From contig NZ_JAVESI010000011.1 in assembly GCF_034006665.1 (NCBI RefSeq), positions 1 through 64,000 on the forward strand: DNA of 64,000 bases, given 5' to 3'. Shown in pieces: positions 18,752 through 27,754 of this stretch (its first letter is position 1; every line of letters starts with the position of its first letter). A program made the translations under genes and the position numbers. Origin of the DNA: Trichloromonas sp034006665. Lineage in GTDB: Bacteria > Desulfobacterota > Desulfuromonadia > Desulfuromonadales > Trichloromonadaceae. The notes below the pieces were generated by a model that worked only from the letters and a program-made list of their open reading frames with translations, ran no database searches and was not told where the DNA came from.

Positions 18752-20250
18752 ACGACTGTCGTTACCTGACCTATCTTCGCGGACGTTACCGCTTTCTCAG
18801 TGGCCATCTCGGCTACCTCGTCGCCCTCGTCGGTCTGCTGTTTCTGGTACCGCTCCCCCTCCTTTTCGTCTTTCCCGAGGAGACGCCTTTGCTCGGCGGC
18901 TTTCTCTTCCCCGGCCTGGGCCTGCTGCTGCTCGGCGGGCTTTTGCGCGCCTGCGCGAAAGTGCCGGAGGATAGCCTCCTTTCCCTGGCCGAAGGTTCGC
19001 TGCTGGTGGTGCTGGCCTGGTTTGCGGCAATTTTCGCCGGCGCCGTTCCCTTCGTCTGGGCGGGTCTGGATTGGACGGGGGCCGTCTTCGAGTCCACCAG
19101 CGGTTGGACCACCACCGGCCTGTCGGTGCTGGATGTCGCGCAAACCTCGCCTCTGCTCCTCTTCTGGCGCAGTTTCATGCAGTATGCCGGCGGTGCCGGG
19201 CTGGCGATTCTCATGCTCAGCGCCATGACCGGTCCGACCGGAATCGGTCTGAGCGCCGCCGAAGGGCGCGGCGAGCAGCTCGTTCCCCAGGTGCGGCAGT
19301 CGGCGCGGCTGGTTCTGCGCCTCTATTTCGGCTATCTGCTCTTCGGCGTGCCGGCGTTGTATCTGGCCGGCATGAGCTGGTTCGATGCGGTCAACCATGC
19401 CTTTTGCGCCCTTTCCACCGGGGGCTTTTCGACCCGGGTCGACTCCATCGCCTATTGGAACAGCCCGGCCGTCGAAGCCGTGCTGATGCTGTTGATGGGC
19501 CTCGGCACCCTCAATTTCCTCACCGCCTACACCCTGCTCAAGGGGCACTGGCGGGCCGTGCTCGGCAACGGCGAGGTGAGGGTGGCGGCGCTCCTGCTCC
19601 CCCTGGCGACGGCGGTCCTCTTCTTCGGCGGCGCCTTCCGGATCTATCCCTCTCTGCCCGAGCATCTGCGGATTCTCCTCTTTCAGGTCGTCTCCGCCCT
19701 ATCCACGACCGGTTTCCAGACCATTGTTTTCAGCGGCGGCGAAGATCTCGGCTATCTAGTGCTGATCCTGCTCATGCTCATTGGCGGCGGGGCCAATTCC
19801 ACCGCCGGGGGGATCAAGCTGCACCGGATCTATCTTCTGCTCAAGGGGCTGCGTCGGGAAGCCCTGGAAGCCTCTTGCTCCCCCCGGGAACAGTGCGAGG
19901 AGGGGATCTGGATCGGCGGTCGACGGCGCTTTTTGGGCGAGAACGAGATCCGCAAGGCGGCCGAATATGTCGGGCTCTTTCTCTTTGTCTGGCTCCTCGG
20001 ATCCTGCGCCCTGACCGCCTTCGGCCATTCCCTGCGCGACAGCCTCTTCGAGTTCGCCAGCGCCCTCGGCACCGTCGGACTCACGGCGGGCATAACCGGC
20101 CCCGCCACGCCCGCCGGGCAGCTCTGGGTGCAGATTTTCGGCATGCTCTTCGGACGGCTGGAATTCTTCGTCATCTTCTGGGGGCTGGCCAAACTGGTCC
20201 GTGATATGGGGGCTTTTGGGCCGCGCCCCGTGTCAAGAAAAGATTCGTGA
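18748..20250 (+). CDS. trkH: TrkH-family potassium uptake channel subunit
   Basis: 500 residues with about 10-12 membrane segments and four pore-loop repeats, the K+-channel-like architecture of TrkH/KtrB: ESTSGWTTTGLSVL (about 113), CALSTGGFSTR (about 225), SALSTTGFQTI (about 316), and ASALGTVGLTAGIT (about 436). Each carries the central Gly of the selectivity filter. The start is GTG at 18748, overlapping the TrkA-like stop. It is the membrane partner of the two RCK proteins upstream. Confidence 0.9.
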   Translation: MNDCRYLTYLRGRYRFLSGHLGYLVALVGLLFLVPLPLLFVFPEETPLLGGFLFPGLGLLLLGGLLRACAKVPEDSLLSLAEGSLLVVLAWFAAIFAGAVPFVWAGLDWTGAVFESTSGWTTTGLSVLDVAQTSPLLLFWRSFMQYAGGAGLAILMLSAMTGPTGIGLSAAEGRGEQLVPQVRQSARLVLRLYFGYLLFGVPALYLAGMSWFDAVNHAFCALSTGGFSTRVDSIAYWNSPAVEAVLMLLMGLGTLNFLTAYTLLKGHWRAVLGNGEVRVAALLLPLATAVLFFGGAFRIYPSLPEHLRILLFQVVSALSTTGFQTIVFSGGEDLGYLVLILLMLIGGGANSTAGGIKLHRIYLLLKGLRREALEASCSPREQCEEGIWIGGRRRFLGENEIRKAAEYVGLFLFVWLLGSCALTAFGHSLRDSLFEFASALGTVGLTAGITGPATPAGQLWVQIFGMLFGRLEFFVIFWGLAKLVRDMGAFGPRPVSRKDS

Positions 20251-20328
20251 CGAGCCTGTCTTCTGTGTTATTGTCGCTGTTATTCGAGTCAGTTAGCCCA
20301 TGAACCCCTTTAACTCTCCGGATTTTTC

Positions 20329-21747
20329 GTGCCCCCTGCCCAATTCATCCCCGGCAAAAAAGGATCGCTCGCCAAACGGCTGAAACAACTCTCGCCGGCT
20401 CAATGGTTGACACTCTTCTATGCGCTGGCGATTTTTTTCGGCGCGGGGCTGCTGGCGACGCCCCTTGCGGCGCGGGGCGAGCCCGTGGCGTTTATCGATG
20501 CCCTGTTCACCGCAACCTCGGCGCAATGCGTGACGGGGTTAACGGTAATCGACACCGGCACGCGATTTTCCCTATTCGGCCAATTGGTGGTGCTGGCGTT
20601 GATTCAGATCGGCGGCCTGGGGATCACGACTTTTTCGGTTTACCTTTTCATCTATCTGCGTATCGGCGTCGGCGCCAAGGGGCGTTGGATCATCAACGAA
20701 ACCCTCATGCACACTCCGGTCGGCTCCTGGCGGGAACTGATCCGGGGAATCGTGGTTCTGACGCTGGTTATCGAAGCCATCGGGACGGCGCTGCTGGCGC
20801 TGGTTTTCGTGCCCCGCCTGGGTTTCTGGCCAGGGTTTTACAGCGCGGCTTTTCATTCGATTTCCGCCTTCTGCAACGCCGGATTCTCGCTGTTTCCCGA
20901 CAATCTGATCGGGTATCGCGATCATGCCCTGGTTAATCTGACCATCATGGTGCTGATTATCCTGGGCGGGATCGGTTTTCTGGTGATCCGCGAGGTCATG
21001 GCCTGGCTTGGCAGTCGGATCAGGAATCTCCGCCATCCCCGTCGACGCAACATCCGCATTTCCCTGCATAGTAAAGTGGTCATGGTGACCTCGGTTTTTC
21101 TGATCATCGGCGGCGCTTTTCTGATCGGCCGGCTGGAGAAGGATAACGCGCTAACCGGAATGCCGTTTCTGGAGGTGATGTGGACATCGCTCTTTCAATC
21201 GGTGTCGGCGCGTACCGCCGGGTATAACACCGTCGATCTGAACAATTTCCGTTCGTCGACCCTGTTTCTGGTGATCTTCCTCATGTTTATCGGCGCGTCG
21301 CCGGGGTCGGCGGGGGGCGGGGTCAAAACCACCTGCCTGGCGCTGTTTTTCGCGGTTTTTTACAATCGGCTCAAGGGCAATCCCCACACCAGCCTGTTTC
21401 GGAGAACGGTTCCGGACGAACTGATTACCAAGGCTCTCGTGTTGGTGCTTTTGGCGGTCATTCTGGTCGGCATCGCTCTTTTTGGATTGTTGATTGCACA
21501 AAGCCCCGACCTCACCCATGAGAATCCCCGGGAATTCCTTGCCTGCGCTTTCGAGGCGGTTTCCGCTTTCGCCACCGTCGGCCTGTCCGTCGGTCTGACC
21601 GCCAAGCTGAATGTCGCGGGAAAGTGGATCATCATCCTGCTGATGTTTGTCGGCCGGGTGGGGCTACTCACCCTGGCCTTTGCCATCGCCGGGAAGACCC
21701 GACGTTTTTCCGCCCGTTACGCCGAAGAGAACGTCATGATCGGCTGA
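20329..21747 (+). CDS. KtrB/TrkH-family potassium transporter subunit
   Basis: 472 residues; a second K+ channel-like transporter beside the first. Four pore loops are readable: ATSAQCVTGLTVIDTG, HSISAFCNAGFSLF, VSARTAGYNTVDL and AVSAFATVGLSVGLT. The length and the short N-terminus fit KtrB better than TrkH. The start is GTG at 20329; an ATG at 20300 is out of frame and no strong ribosome site is visible, so the start is uncertain. It is followed 14 nt later by its RCK partner. Confidence 0.88.
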   Translation: MPPAQFIPGKKGSLAKRLKQLSPAQWLTLFYALAIFFGAGLLATPLAARGEPVAFIDALFTATSAQCVTGLTVIDTGTRFSLFGQLVVLALIQIGGLGITTFSVYLFIYLRIGVGAKGRWIINETLMHTPVGSWRELIRGIVVLTLVIEAIGTALLALVFVPRLGFWPGFYSAAFHSISAFCNAGFSLFPDNLIGYRDHALVNLTIMVLIILGGIGFLVIREVMAWLGSRIRNLRHPRRRNIRISLHSKVVMVTSVFLIIGGAFLIGRLEKDNALTGMPFLEVMWTSLFQSVSARTAGYNTVDLNNFRSSTLFLVIFLMFIGASPGSAGGGVKTTCLALFFAVFYNRLKGNPHTSLFRRTVPDELITKALVLVLLAVILVGIALFGLLIAQSPDLTHENPREFLACAFEAVSAFATVGLSVGLTAKLNVAGKWIIILLMFVGRVGLLTLAFAIAGKTRRFSARYAEENVMIG

Positions 21748-21761
21748 AGGAATGGATCTCT

Positions 21762-22418
21762 ATGAAAAAAAAGAAGTTTTGCGTGATCGGCTTGGGCAGC
21801 TTCGGTTTTCATGTGGCTTCGACCCTCTATGCCGACGGTCACGAGGTGATCACTATCGATTCGGACCGTGACAAGGTTCAGGCGGTGAAGGACTACGCCG
21901 ACCATGCGATTTTGGGGGATGCCGCCAACAAGGAGTTTCTTGACGCGCAAGGGATCCGTGAGGTCGACGCGGCGGTGGTCTCGACCGGTGAGCGCTCCCA
22001 CCTGTCGACCCTTATCACCCTTTATCTCAAGGAACTGAAGGTGCCGCGCATCCTGGTCAAGGCGATCAGCGAGGATCACGGCAAGATTCTGGCGAAGGTC
22101 GGGGCGACGGATATCATCTACCCGGAAAAGGATATGGCGCGGAAAATCGCCCACAGCCTCTCCACCCCCAACATCCTCGAATTCATCCCTCTGGCCGAGG
22201 AGTATTCCCTCTCGGAAACGGCCCCCCCCCGGCATTTCATCGGCAAAACCCTGGTTGAACTCGATCTGCGCCGCCGGTTTCACGTGACCGTTATCGCCGT
22301 CAAGGACGTCCTTTCCGACCAGTTCATCCCCGCGCCCCCCCCCGACTACCTGATCAAGGACAGCGATGTGTTGATTCTCATCGGCAAAACCGCCGATGTG
22401 GAAAAATCCCTGGGATGA
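21762..22418 (+). CDS. ktrA: KtrA-type RCK regulator of potassium uptake
   Basis: 218 residues, RCK_N + RCK_C. The Rossmann loop IGLGSFGFHVASTLYADGHE, the acidic IDSDRDKVQ and GDAANKEFL mark RCK_N. The C-terminal domain (about 135-215) contains FIGKTLVELDLRRRF and LIKDSDVLILIG. RCK_C domains of KtrA in Firmicutes bind c-di-AMP; whether this one does is unknown. The ATG at 21762 lies about 10 nt after AAGGA. It overlaps the next gene, a histidine kinase, by 4 nt. Confidence 0.9.
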   Translation: MKKKKFCVIGLGSFGFHVASTLYADGHEVITIDSDRDKVQAVKDYADHAILGDAANKEFLDAQGIREVDAAVVSTGERSHLSTLITLYLKELKVPRILVKAISEDHGKILAKVGATDIIYPEKDMARKIAHSLSTPNILEFIPLAEEYSLSETAPPRHFIGKTLVELDLRRRFHVTVIAVKDVLSDQFIPAPPPDYLIKDSDVLILIGKTADVEKSLG

Positions 22419-23836
22419 ACGGCGCCGCGGCGATGGACGGATCGGTCTATTTCGGCCTGATTCATAATGCAGTTTTGCTGCTGGCTCTGGCGCTCATCTA
22501 CGATGTCATGACCAGTCGTCTTGCCACCCGGTCGGATTTTTCCGCGCGCCTGGGCGCCGGTGTCCTGATCGGTCTCCTCGGCATCGTCCTCATGCTCAAC
22601 CCCTGGCATTACCTGCCGGGGATTTTTTTCGACAGCCGCTCCGTGCTGCTGGCGATTTCCGGATTATTCTTCGGCGTTGTTCCGACCCTGATCGCCATGC
22701 TCATGACCGCTGCGTTGCGTTTTTATCAGGGGGGCTCGGCCTGGACCGGTGTGGGGGTGATTCTTGCTTCCGGGATCATGGGGCTTCTCTGGCGTCATTT
22801 TCAACGGCAGTCGCCGGCGGAGTTCAGATGGTGGCGGCTCTATCTCTTCGGCCTGGCGGTGCATGGGGTGATGCTCCTGCTGTTGCTGACCCTCCCCGGC
22901 GAGGTGGTCTGGATGGTGCTCGCGCGCATCACCCTGCCGGTGTTGACGATCAATCCGCTCTTGACGGTGCTCCTGGGCATGCTCATGGTCAATCGCCTGA
23001 AACGGGAGCGTTTCGACGCCGAGCGTCTGCGCAGCACCGAGGAGATCCGCCGCCTGAACGCCACTCTCGAAGCGCGGGTGCGGGAACGCACCGCCGAGCT
23101 TGAAGAGGCCAATCGGGATCTGGAATCTTTCGCCTATTCCGTTTCCCACGATCTGCGTGCCCCTTTGCGTGCTATCGACGGTTTCACCCGTATTCTTTCC
23201 GAGACGTGTGCTCCCGAGCTGGGTGAGGAAGGACGCCGGCTCTGCGCCGTCGTGCACGACAATACCCGACGCATGACCGCGATGATCGACGACCTGCTGA
23301 GCCTCTCGCGTCTCGGGCGGGCCGCGCCCCGTTTTTTGACGGTGGATATGACGGCCCTGGCCCGGGAAACCTTTTTTGAGGTCACTCAGCTTGAGCCGCC
23401 GGAGCGCATCGATTTTCAGCTGGAGGATCTGCCGCAGGCCTTGGGCGATCCCAACCTGCTGCGCCATCTGTGGAGCAATCTGCTGGCCAATGCCGTGAAA
23501 TTTTCTTCCCACAAGGAACGGGCGCACATTGTCGTTGCGGCCGAACGTCGGGGGGATGTCGTCGTCTACCGGGTCGAGGACGACGGCGCCGGGTTTGACA
23601 TGCGCTACGCCGACAAGCTCTTCGGGGTTTTTCAGCGTCTGCACGGCATCGACGAGTTCGACGGCACCGGCGTCGGCCTGGCCATCTGCCGGCGCATCGT
23701 TGGGCGGCATGGAGGAAGGATCTGGGCCGAAGGGGAGCCGGGGAAGGGCGCGGTCTTCTTCTTTGCTCTGGGGAATGGGCAATCTTTGGACCGCAATGGT
23801 CTGACGCGCTCGGAAATGCCGGAAAGTCGCGTATAG
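22415..23836 (+). CDS. 5TM (5TMR_LYT-like) sensor histidine kinase
   Basis: 473 residues. Five to six membrane segments in the first ~200 residues resemble the LytS-YhcK-type sensor (FFDSRSVLLAISGLFFG, then ALRFYQGGSAWTGVG). A coiled coil (RLNATLEARVRERTAELEEAN, here RLNATLEARVRE / RTAELEEAN) leads to the HisKA His in SVSHDLRAPLRAIDGF (about 244), and an HATPase shows NLLANAVKFSS, DDGAGFDM and GTGVGLAICRRI. The ATG at 22415 overlaps the ktrA stop; another ATG lies six codons in. The receiver-GGDEF-EAL protein 32 nt downstream is the obvious partner. Confidence 0.87.
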   Translation: MNGAAAMDGSVYFGLIHNAVLLLALALIYDVMTSRLATRSDFSARLGAGVLIGLLGIVLMLNPWHYLPGIFFDSRSVLLAISGLFFGVVPTLIAMLMTAALRFYQGGSAWTGVGVILASGIMGLLWRHFQRQSPAEFRWWRLYLFGLAVHGVMLLLLLTLPGEVVWMVLARITLPVLTINPLLTVLLGMLMVNRLKRERFDAERLRSTEEIRRLNATLEARVRERTAELEEANRDLESFAYSVSHDLRAPLRAIDGFTRILSETCAPELGEEGRRLCAVVHDNTRRMTAMIDDLLSLSRLGRAAPRFLTVDMTALARETFFEVTQLEPPERIDFQLEDLPQALGDPNLLRHLWSNLLANAVKFSSHKERAHIVVAAERRGDVVVYRVEDDGAGFDMRYADKLFGVFQRLHGIDEFDGTGVGLAICRRIVGRHGGRIWAEGEPGKGAVFFFALGNGQSLDRNGLTRSEMPESRV

Positions 23837-23868
23837 TTGTTTCATTACTTCGTTTTGGGAGGTTGCCG

Positions 23869-26295
23869 TTGAATTCCGCCCTAAGGGTTCTGCTGGTGGA
23901 GGATTCCCCCGCCGACGCCGAACTCGACAGCTACGAGGTGCGCAAGGTCCGACCCGATGCCCGGTTTCGGCGGGTGAAGACCCGCGAGGATTATCTGGCG
24001 GCGCTGGCGGAGTTCGCGCCGGACGTGATTCTTTGCGACTATCATCTGCCGCGCTTTGACGGCCTCGCCGCTCTCGATCTGGCCCTGGCTCACTGCCCCG
24101 ACGTCCCCTTCATTCTCGTGACCGGCGCTCTCGACGAGGCGACGGCGGTCTCCTGCATGAAGGCCGGGGCCTGGGATTACATCCTCAAGGATCATTTTCC
24201 CCGCCTTGGGCCGGCGGTTCTGGCGGCGCTGGAACAACAGCGACTGCGCATTGAGAACCGCCGGGCGCATGAGGAATTGTGCGAAAGCGAAGAGCGCTAT
24301 CGCTGCCTCTTCGAGGACAATCACGCGGTCATGCTTCTGATCGATCCCGAAAACATGGAGATCGTCGACGCCAATCCGGCGGCCGCCGTTTTTTACGGCT
24401 GGAGTCGCGAGCAGCTTCGCAAAAAGCGGATCAGTGAGATCAATACCCTCGATGTCGATTCCGTTTGCTGCGAGATGGCGCTGGCTCAAGCGGCCCGGCG
24501 CAATCATTTCAATTTCCGCCATCGCCGGGCCGACGGTTCGATTCGCGACGTCGAGGTTTTCAGCGCGGAAATCCGTCTTTCCGGCCGCCTTCTGCTCCTT
24601 TCCATCATCCACGACGTCAGCGAGCGCCATGCGGCGGAAACGGATCGGCAACTGGCGCAGTTCTGCCTCGACCACGCGGCGATCGGCATCCTCCGTCTCG
24701 ACGCCGAGGGGCGTATCCTCCTGGCCAACGAACGGGCCTGCCGGAGCCTCGGCTATGCCCCCGCGGAACTTCAGGAACGCTCCCTTTACGACCTCGATCC
24801 CCACCTGACGGCGAGTTTCTGGCAAGAGCAGCGCCGTGCCCTCGACGGGCAGGAAACCCGCACCTTCGAAAGCGTGCATCGGCGCCGGGACGGAACGCTC
24901 TTTCCCGTGGAGGTGACCCTCAGCCGCCTCGCGTACGAAGGGCAATCCCTCTATTTTGCCTTCGTTTACGACATTGCCGACCGCAAAGCCTACGAGGAGC
25001 AGTTGCGCCATCTGGCCACCCACGACGAACTGACCGGCCTGGCCAACCGTGTTCTGCTTCTCGACCGTCTGGAGCAGGCGATTCATTATGCCCAGCGTTC
25101 GCGGCGGCTGGTCGCGGTGCTGCTACTCGATCTCGACCGCTTCAAGGTGCTCAACGATAGCCTCGGCCACAGCGTCGGTGACGAACTGCTCGCCGGCACC
25201 GCCCAGCGCCTGCGTGCCGTCGTCCGCGAAATGGACAGCGTCGCCCGCCTGGGCGGCGACGAATTCGCCATTCTTCTCGGCGAGCTGGCGGAGGAAAACG
25301 ATGCCGGGCCGGTGGCGCGGAAGGTGCTGGAGCAGCTGAGTCGGCCCTACCAACTGGGGGACCGGGAGATCACCGTCACCGCCAGTCTCGGCATCAGCCT
25401 CTACCCCCGGGATGGCGGGGACGGCGAGACCCTGCTGCGCAACGCCGACGTCGCCATGTACCGGGCCAAGGAGGAGGGGGGGTGTTTCCGTTTCTTCGCG
25501 CCGGAGATGAATCTGCGCATCATGGAAACCCTGGAGATGGAGGCCGACCTGCGGCGGGCCCTGGAACGGGGGGAACTCTGTCTCTATTATCAGCCCAAGG
25601 TGGCTTTGGCCACCGGCCGGATCTCCGGGGCCGAGGCGCTCTTGCGTTGGCGACACCCCGAGCGGGGAATGGTGGCGCCGGGGACGTTCATCCCCCTGGC
25701 CGAGGAGACCGGCCTGATCCTGCCCATCGGTGAATGGGTCATCGGCGAGGTTTGTGCCCAACTCCGGCGCTGGCGGGACGAGGGGGTGCCGGTGGTGCCG
25801 GTGGCGGCCAATCTTTCGGCGCGCCAGTTTCGCCGGGAGGATCTGGCCGATAGCGTCCGGCGCTTTTTGCAGGAACGGGATCTGGAGCCGGAATTGCTGG
25901 AGATGGAACTGACCGAAAGCATGATCATGCGCGATCCCCAGGCCGCTGCCGCGACCATGCGCCAGTTCAAGGATCTCGGCGTCAGTCTGGCTCTGGACGA
26001 CTTCGGTACCGGCTATTCTTCCCTCAATTACCTGCGCCGTTTTCCGGTGGACAGCCTGAAGATCGATCGGTCCTTCATCGGCGACGCCGCCGACGACCCC
26101 AGCGCTGCTGCGGTCGTCACCAGTATCGTCGCCATCGCCCACAGCCTCGGCCTGCAGGCGGTGGCCGAAGGAGTGGAGACCCGGCGGCAGCTCGATTTTC
26201 TCCGTCAGTGCGGCTGTGACAGCTTCCAGGGTTTTTATTTCAGCCGGCCCCTGCCGGCCGGGGAGTTCGCTTCGCTGGTGCGGCAGGGGCGGTAG
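23869..26295 (+). CDS. Receiver-PAS-PAS-GGDEF-EAL c-di-GMP signalling protein
   Basis: 808 residues. Receiver domain 1-120 (LLVEDSPADAE; phospho-acceptor Asp near 57 in VILCDYHLP), PAS 1 (about 140-255), PAS 2 (about 260-375), GGDEF domain with an intact RLGGDEFAILL, and EAL domain with intact AEALLRW, DDFGTGYSSL, KIDRSFI and EGVETRRQ. Both catalytic motifs look functional, so synthesis and breakdown of c-di-GMP are both possible. No ATG is available; TTG at 23869, 6 nt after TGGGAGG, is preferred over a TTG two codons earlier. It is probably co-transcribed with the kinase and the Ktr genes. Confidence 0.9.
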   Translation: MNSALRVLLVEDSPADAELDSYEVRKVRPDARFRRVKTREDYLAALAEFAPDVILCDYHLPRFDGLAALDLALAHCPDVPFILVTGALDEATAVSCMKAGAWDYILKDHFPRLGPAVLAALEQQRLRIENRRAHEELCESEERYRCLFEDNHAVMLLIDPENMEIVDANPAAAVFYGWSREQLRKKRISEINTLDVDSVCCEMALAQAARRNHFNFRHRRADGSIRDVEVFSAEIRLSGRLLLLSIIHDVSERHAAETDRQLAQFCLDHAAIGILRLDAEGRILLANERACRSLGYAPAELQERSLYDLDPHLTASFWQEQRRALDGQETRTFESVHRRRDGTLFPVEVTLSRLAYEGQSLYFAFVYDIADRKAYEEQLRHLATHDELTGLANRVLLLDRLEQAIHYAQRSRRLVAVLLLDLDRFKVLNDSLGHSVGDELLAGTAQRLRAVVREMDSVARLGGDEFAILLGELAEENDAGPVARKVLEQLSRPYQLGDREITVTASLGISLYPRDGGDGETLLRNADVAMYRAKEEGGCFRFFAPEMNLRIMETLEMEADLRRALERGELCLYYQPKVALATGRISGAEALLRWRHPERGMVAPGTFIPLAEETGLILPIGEWVIGEVCAQLRRWRDEGVPVVPVAANLSARQFRREDLADSVRRFLQERDLEPELLEMELTESMIMRDPQAAAATMRQFKDLGVSLALDDFGTGYSSLNYLRRFPVDSLKIDRSFIGDAADDPSAAAVVTSIVAIAHSLGLQAVAEGVETRRQLDFLRQCGCDSFQGFYFSRPLPAGEFASLVRQGR

Positions 26296-26307
26296 GAAGG
26301 GATCTAG

Positions 26308-27099
26308 CTACTCGCGGCTGGAACCTCGGCCGCTGCCGACGCCGCGTTTGCTGGTACGGATGAAGTCGATCATCAGGCGCACGTCGTCGGTGTACCCAGG
26401 CCCCTCGGCGACCCGTTGCAGGGCTTCGGCGAGAGGGAGATTGGCGCGGAAGATGGTCTTGAAGGCCTCCTTGACGGCACGGATGCGGCCGGCATCGAAG
26501 CCGTTGCGCCTGAGACCGACGACGTTGACGGCGCGCAGCCAGTTGAGTCCGTCGTTGATGCAAAAGGGGGGGACATCCTTGGCGGCGCCGGAGCCGCCGC
26601 GCATCATGGCGAAGGGGCCGATGCGTACGAACTGGTGGACCTGGCAGTTGCCGGAGATGATTGCCCGGTCGCCGACCTCTACATGACCGGCAAGGAGCGC
26701 GCCGTTGACCAGGATGACGTGGTTGCCGATGACGCAGTTGTGGGCGATGTGGCTGTTGACCATGAAGAAGTTGTGGTCGCCGACCCGGGTGTGGGTGTCG
26801 GGACGGTTGCCCCGGTGAATGGTTACCCCTTCGCGGATGATGTTGCCGTCGCCGATCTCGGTCCAGGCCTCTTCCCCCTTGTAGCCCACATCCTGCGGGT
26901 CGTGGCCGACGACGGCGCCGGGATAGAGGATATTGCCCGCACCGAGGCGGGTCCAGCGGCCGACATGGGCGCCGTGCATGATCCGGCAGCCGGCTCCGAT
27001 GGTGACATCGGTGTCGATGAAAGCGTGGGGGCCGACCTCGACGTCGTCGGCGAGACGGGCGCCGGGGTTGACCACGGCGCTGGGATGAATTTGGGGCAT
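26308..27099 (-). CDS. lpxA: UDP-N-acetylglucosamine acyltransferase LpxA (unlinked copy)
   Basis: 263 residues. Left-handed beta-helix of hexapeptide repeats (IHPSAVVNPGARL, VEVGPHAFI, GAGCRIMHGAHVG) with the catalytic region VNSHIAHNCVIGNH; the His corresponds to E. coli His125, and the residue after AH is Asn instead of the more common Asp. GCSG/QDVPP-like features (GGSGAAKDVPPF) and the C-terminal helices (GLRRNGFDAGRIRAVKEAF) are those of LpxA. It performs the first step of lipid A synthesis. It lies far from lpxD-fabZ at the right end of the window, where lpxA is usually found. Ribosome site AGGAGAC, ATG at 27099. Confidence 0.9.
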   Translation of the reverse strand: MPQIHPSAVVNPGARLADDVEVGPHAFIDTDVTIGAGCRIMHGAHVGRWTRLGAGNILYPGAVVGHDPQDVGYKGEEAWTEIGDGNIIREGVTIHRGNRPDTHTRVGDHNFFMVNSHIAHNCVIGNHVILVNGALLAGHVEVGDRAIISGNCQVHQFVRIGPFAMMRGGSGAAKDVPPFCINDGLNWLRAVNVVGLRRNGFDAGRIRAVKEAFKTIFRANLPLAEALQRVAEGPGYTDDVRLMIDFIRTSKRGVGSGRGSSRE

Positions 27100-27217
27100 G
27101 GGAGTCTCCTGGATCCTTGGTGGTAAAAGAGTTTTTTTTGGTTCATTCTGCTCTGTGTCGGCCCTTTCTTAAAGGGTTTTTCTTCTCTCGTTTCTGTTTT
27201 TAAAGGAGTGCCTATCC

Positions 27218-27748
27218 ATGCTGACGATCAATCCGGAATCGAAGAGCGAGTGTGTCGAACGGGCCGCGGATCTGCTCTGTGTGGCGGCCCGAACCGCTCC
27301 CAAGGGGCGGGGGCGGGATCTGCTGGTGACTGCGGTGGTCAGCGGCGTCGAGTTGGGGCGATTGTCTGATACCATGCGTCAGATCGCCGAACGGGACCAG
27401 GTGAGTTTTTTCGCCCGCGACGCCGGTAACCTCTCTCTGGCGTCGGCTCTGGTTCTCATCGGCACCCGCGAAGAGCCTCTGGGACTGCCTCATTGCGGCT
27501 ACTGTGGCTTCGTCGATTGCGCCGCGATGCAGGCGGCCGGCGCCATCTGCGCCTTTAATGTCGGCGATCTGGGCATCGCCGTCGGCTCAGCGGTGAGTCG
27601 GGCCGCCGATCTGCGCCTGGATAACCGGGTCATGTACAGTGCCGGCAAGGCGGCTATCGAGATGGGGCTGCTCGGCGAGGGGGTGCGGATCGCCTACGGT
27701 ATCCCCCTGTCGGTCAGCGGCAAGAGCCCCTTTTTCGATCGCGGTTGA
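27218..27748 (+). CDS. DUF2148 ferredoxin-like domain protein
   Basis: 176 residues, family of unknown function. A cysteine cluster near residue 91 (HCGYCGFVDC) is followed by GAICAFNVGDLGIAVGSA, the hallmark of DUF2148 proteins, annotated as containing a ferredoxin domain; an Fe-S cluster is likely. No signal peptide or membrane segment, so it should be cytoplasmic. The ATG at 27218 has a strong AAAGGAG site. Divergent from lpxA and convergent with the downstream histidine kinase, so it appears to be transcribed alone. Confidence 0.8.
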   Translation: MLTINPESKSECVERAADLLCVAARTAPKGRGRDLLVTAVVSGVELGRLSDTMRQIAERDQVSFFARDAGNLSLASALVLIGTREEPLGLPHCGYCGFVDCAAMQAAGAICAFNVGDLGIAVGSAVSRAADLRLDNRVMYSAGKAAIEMGLLGEGVRIAYGIPLSVSGKSPFFDRG

Positions 27749-27754
27749 AAGTTT

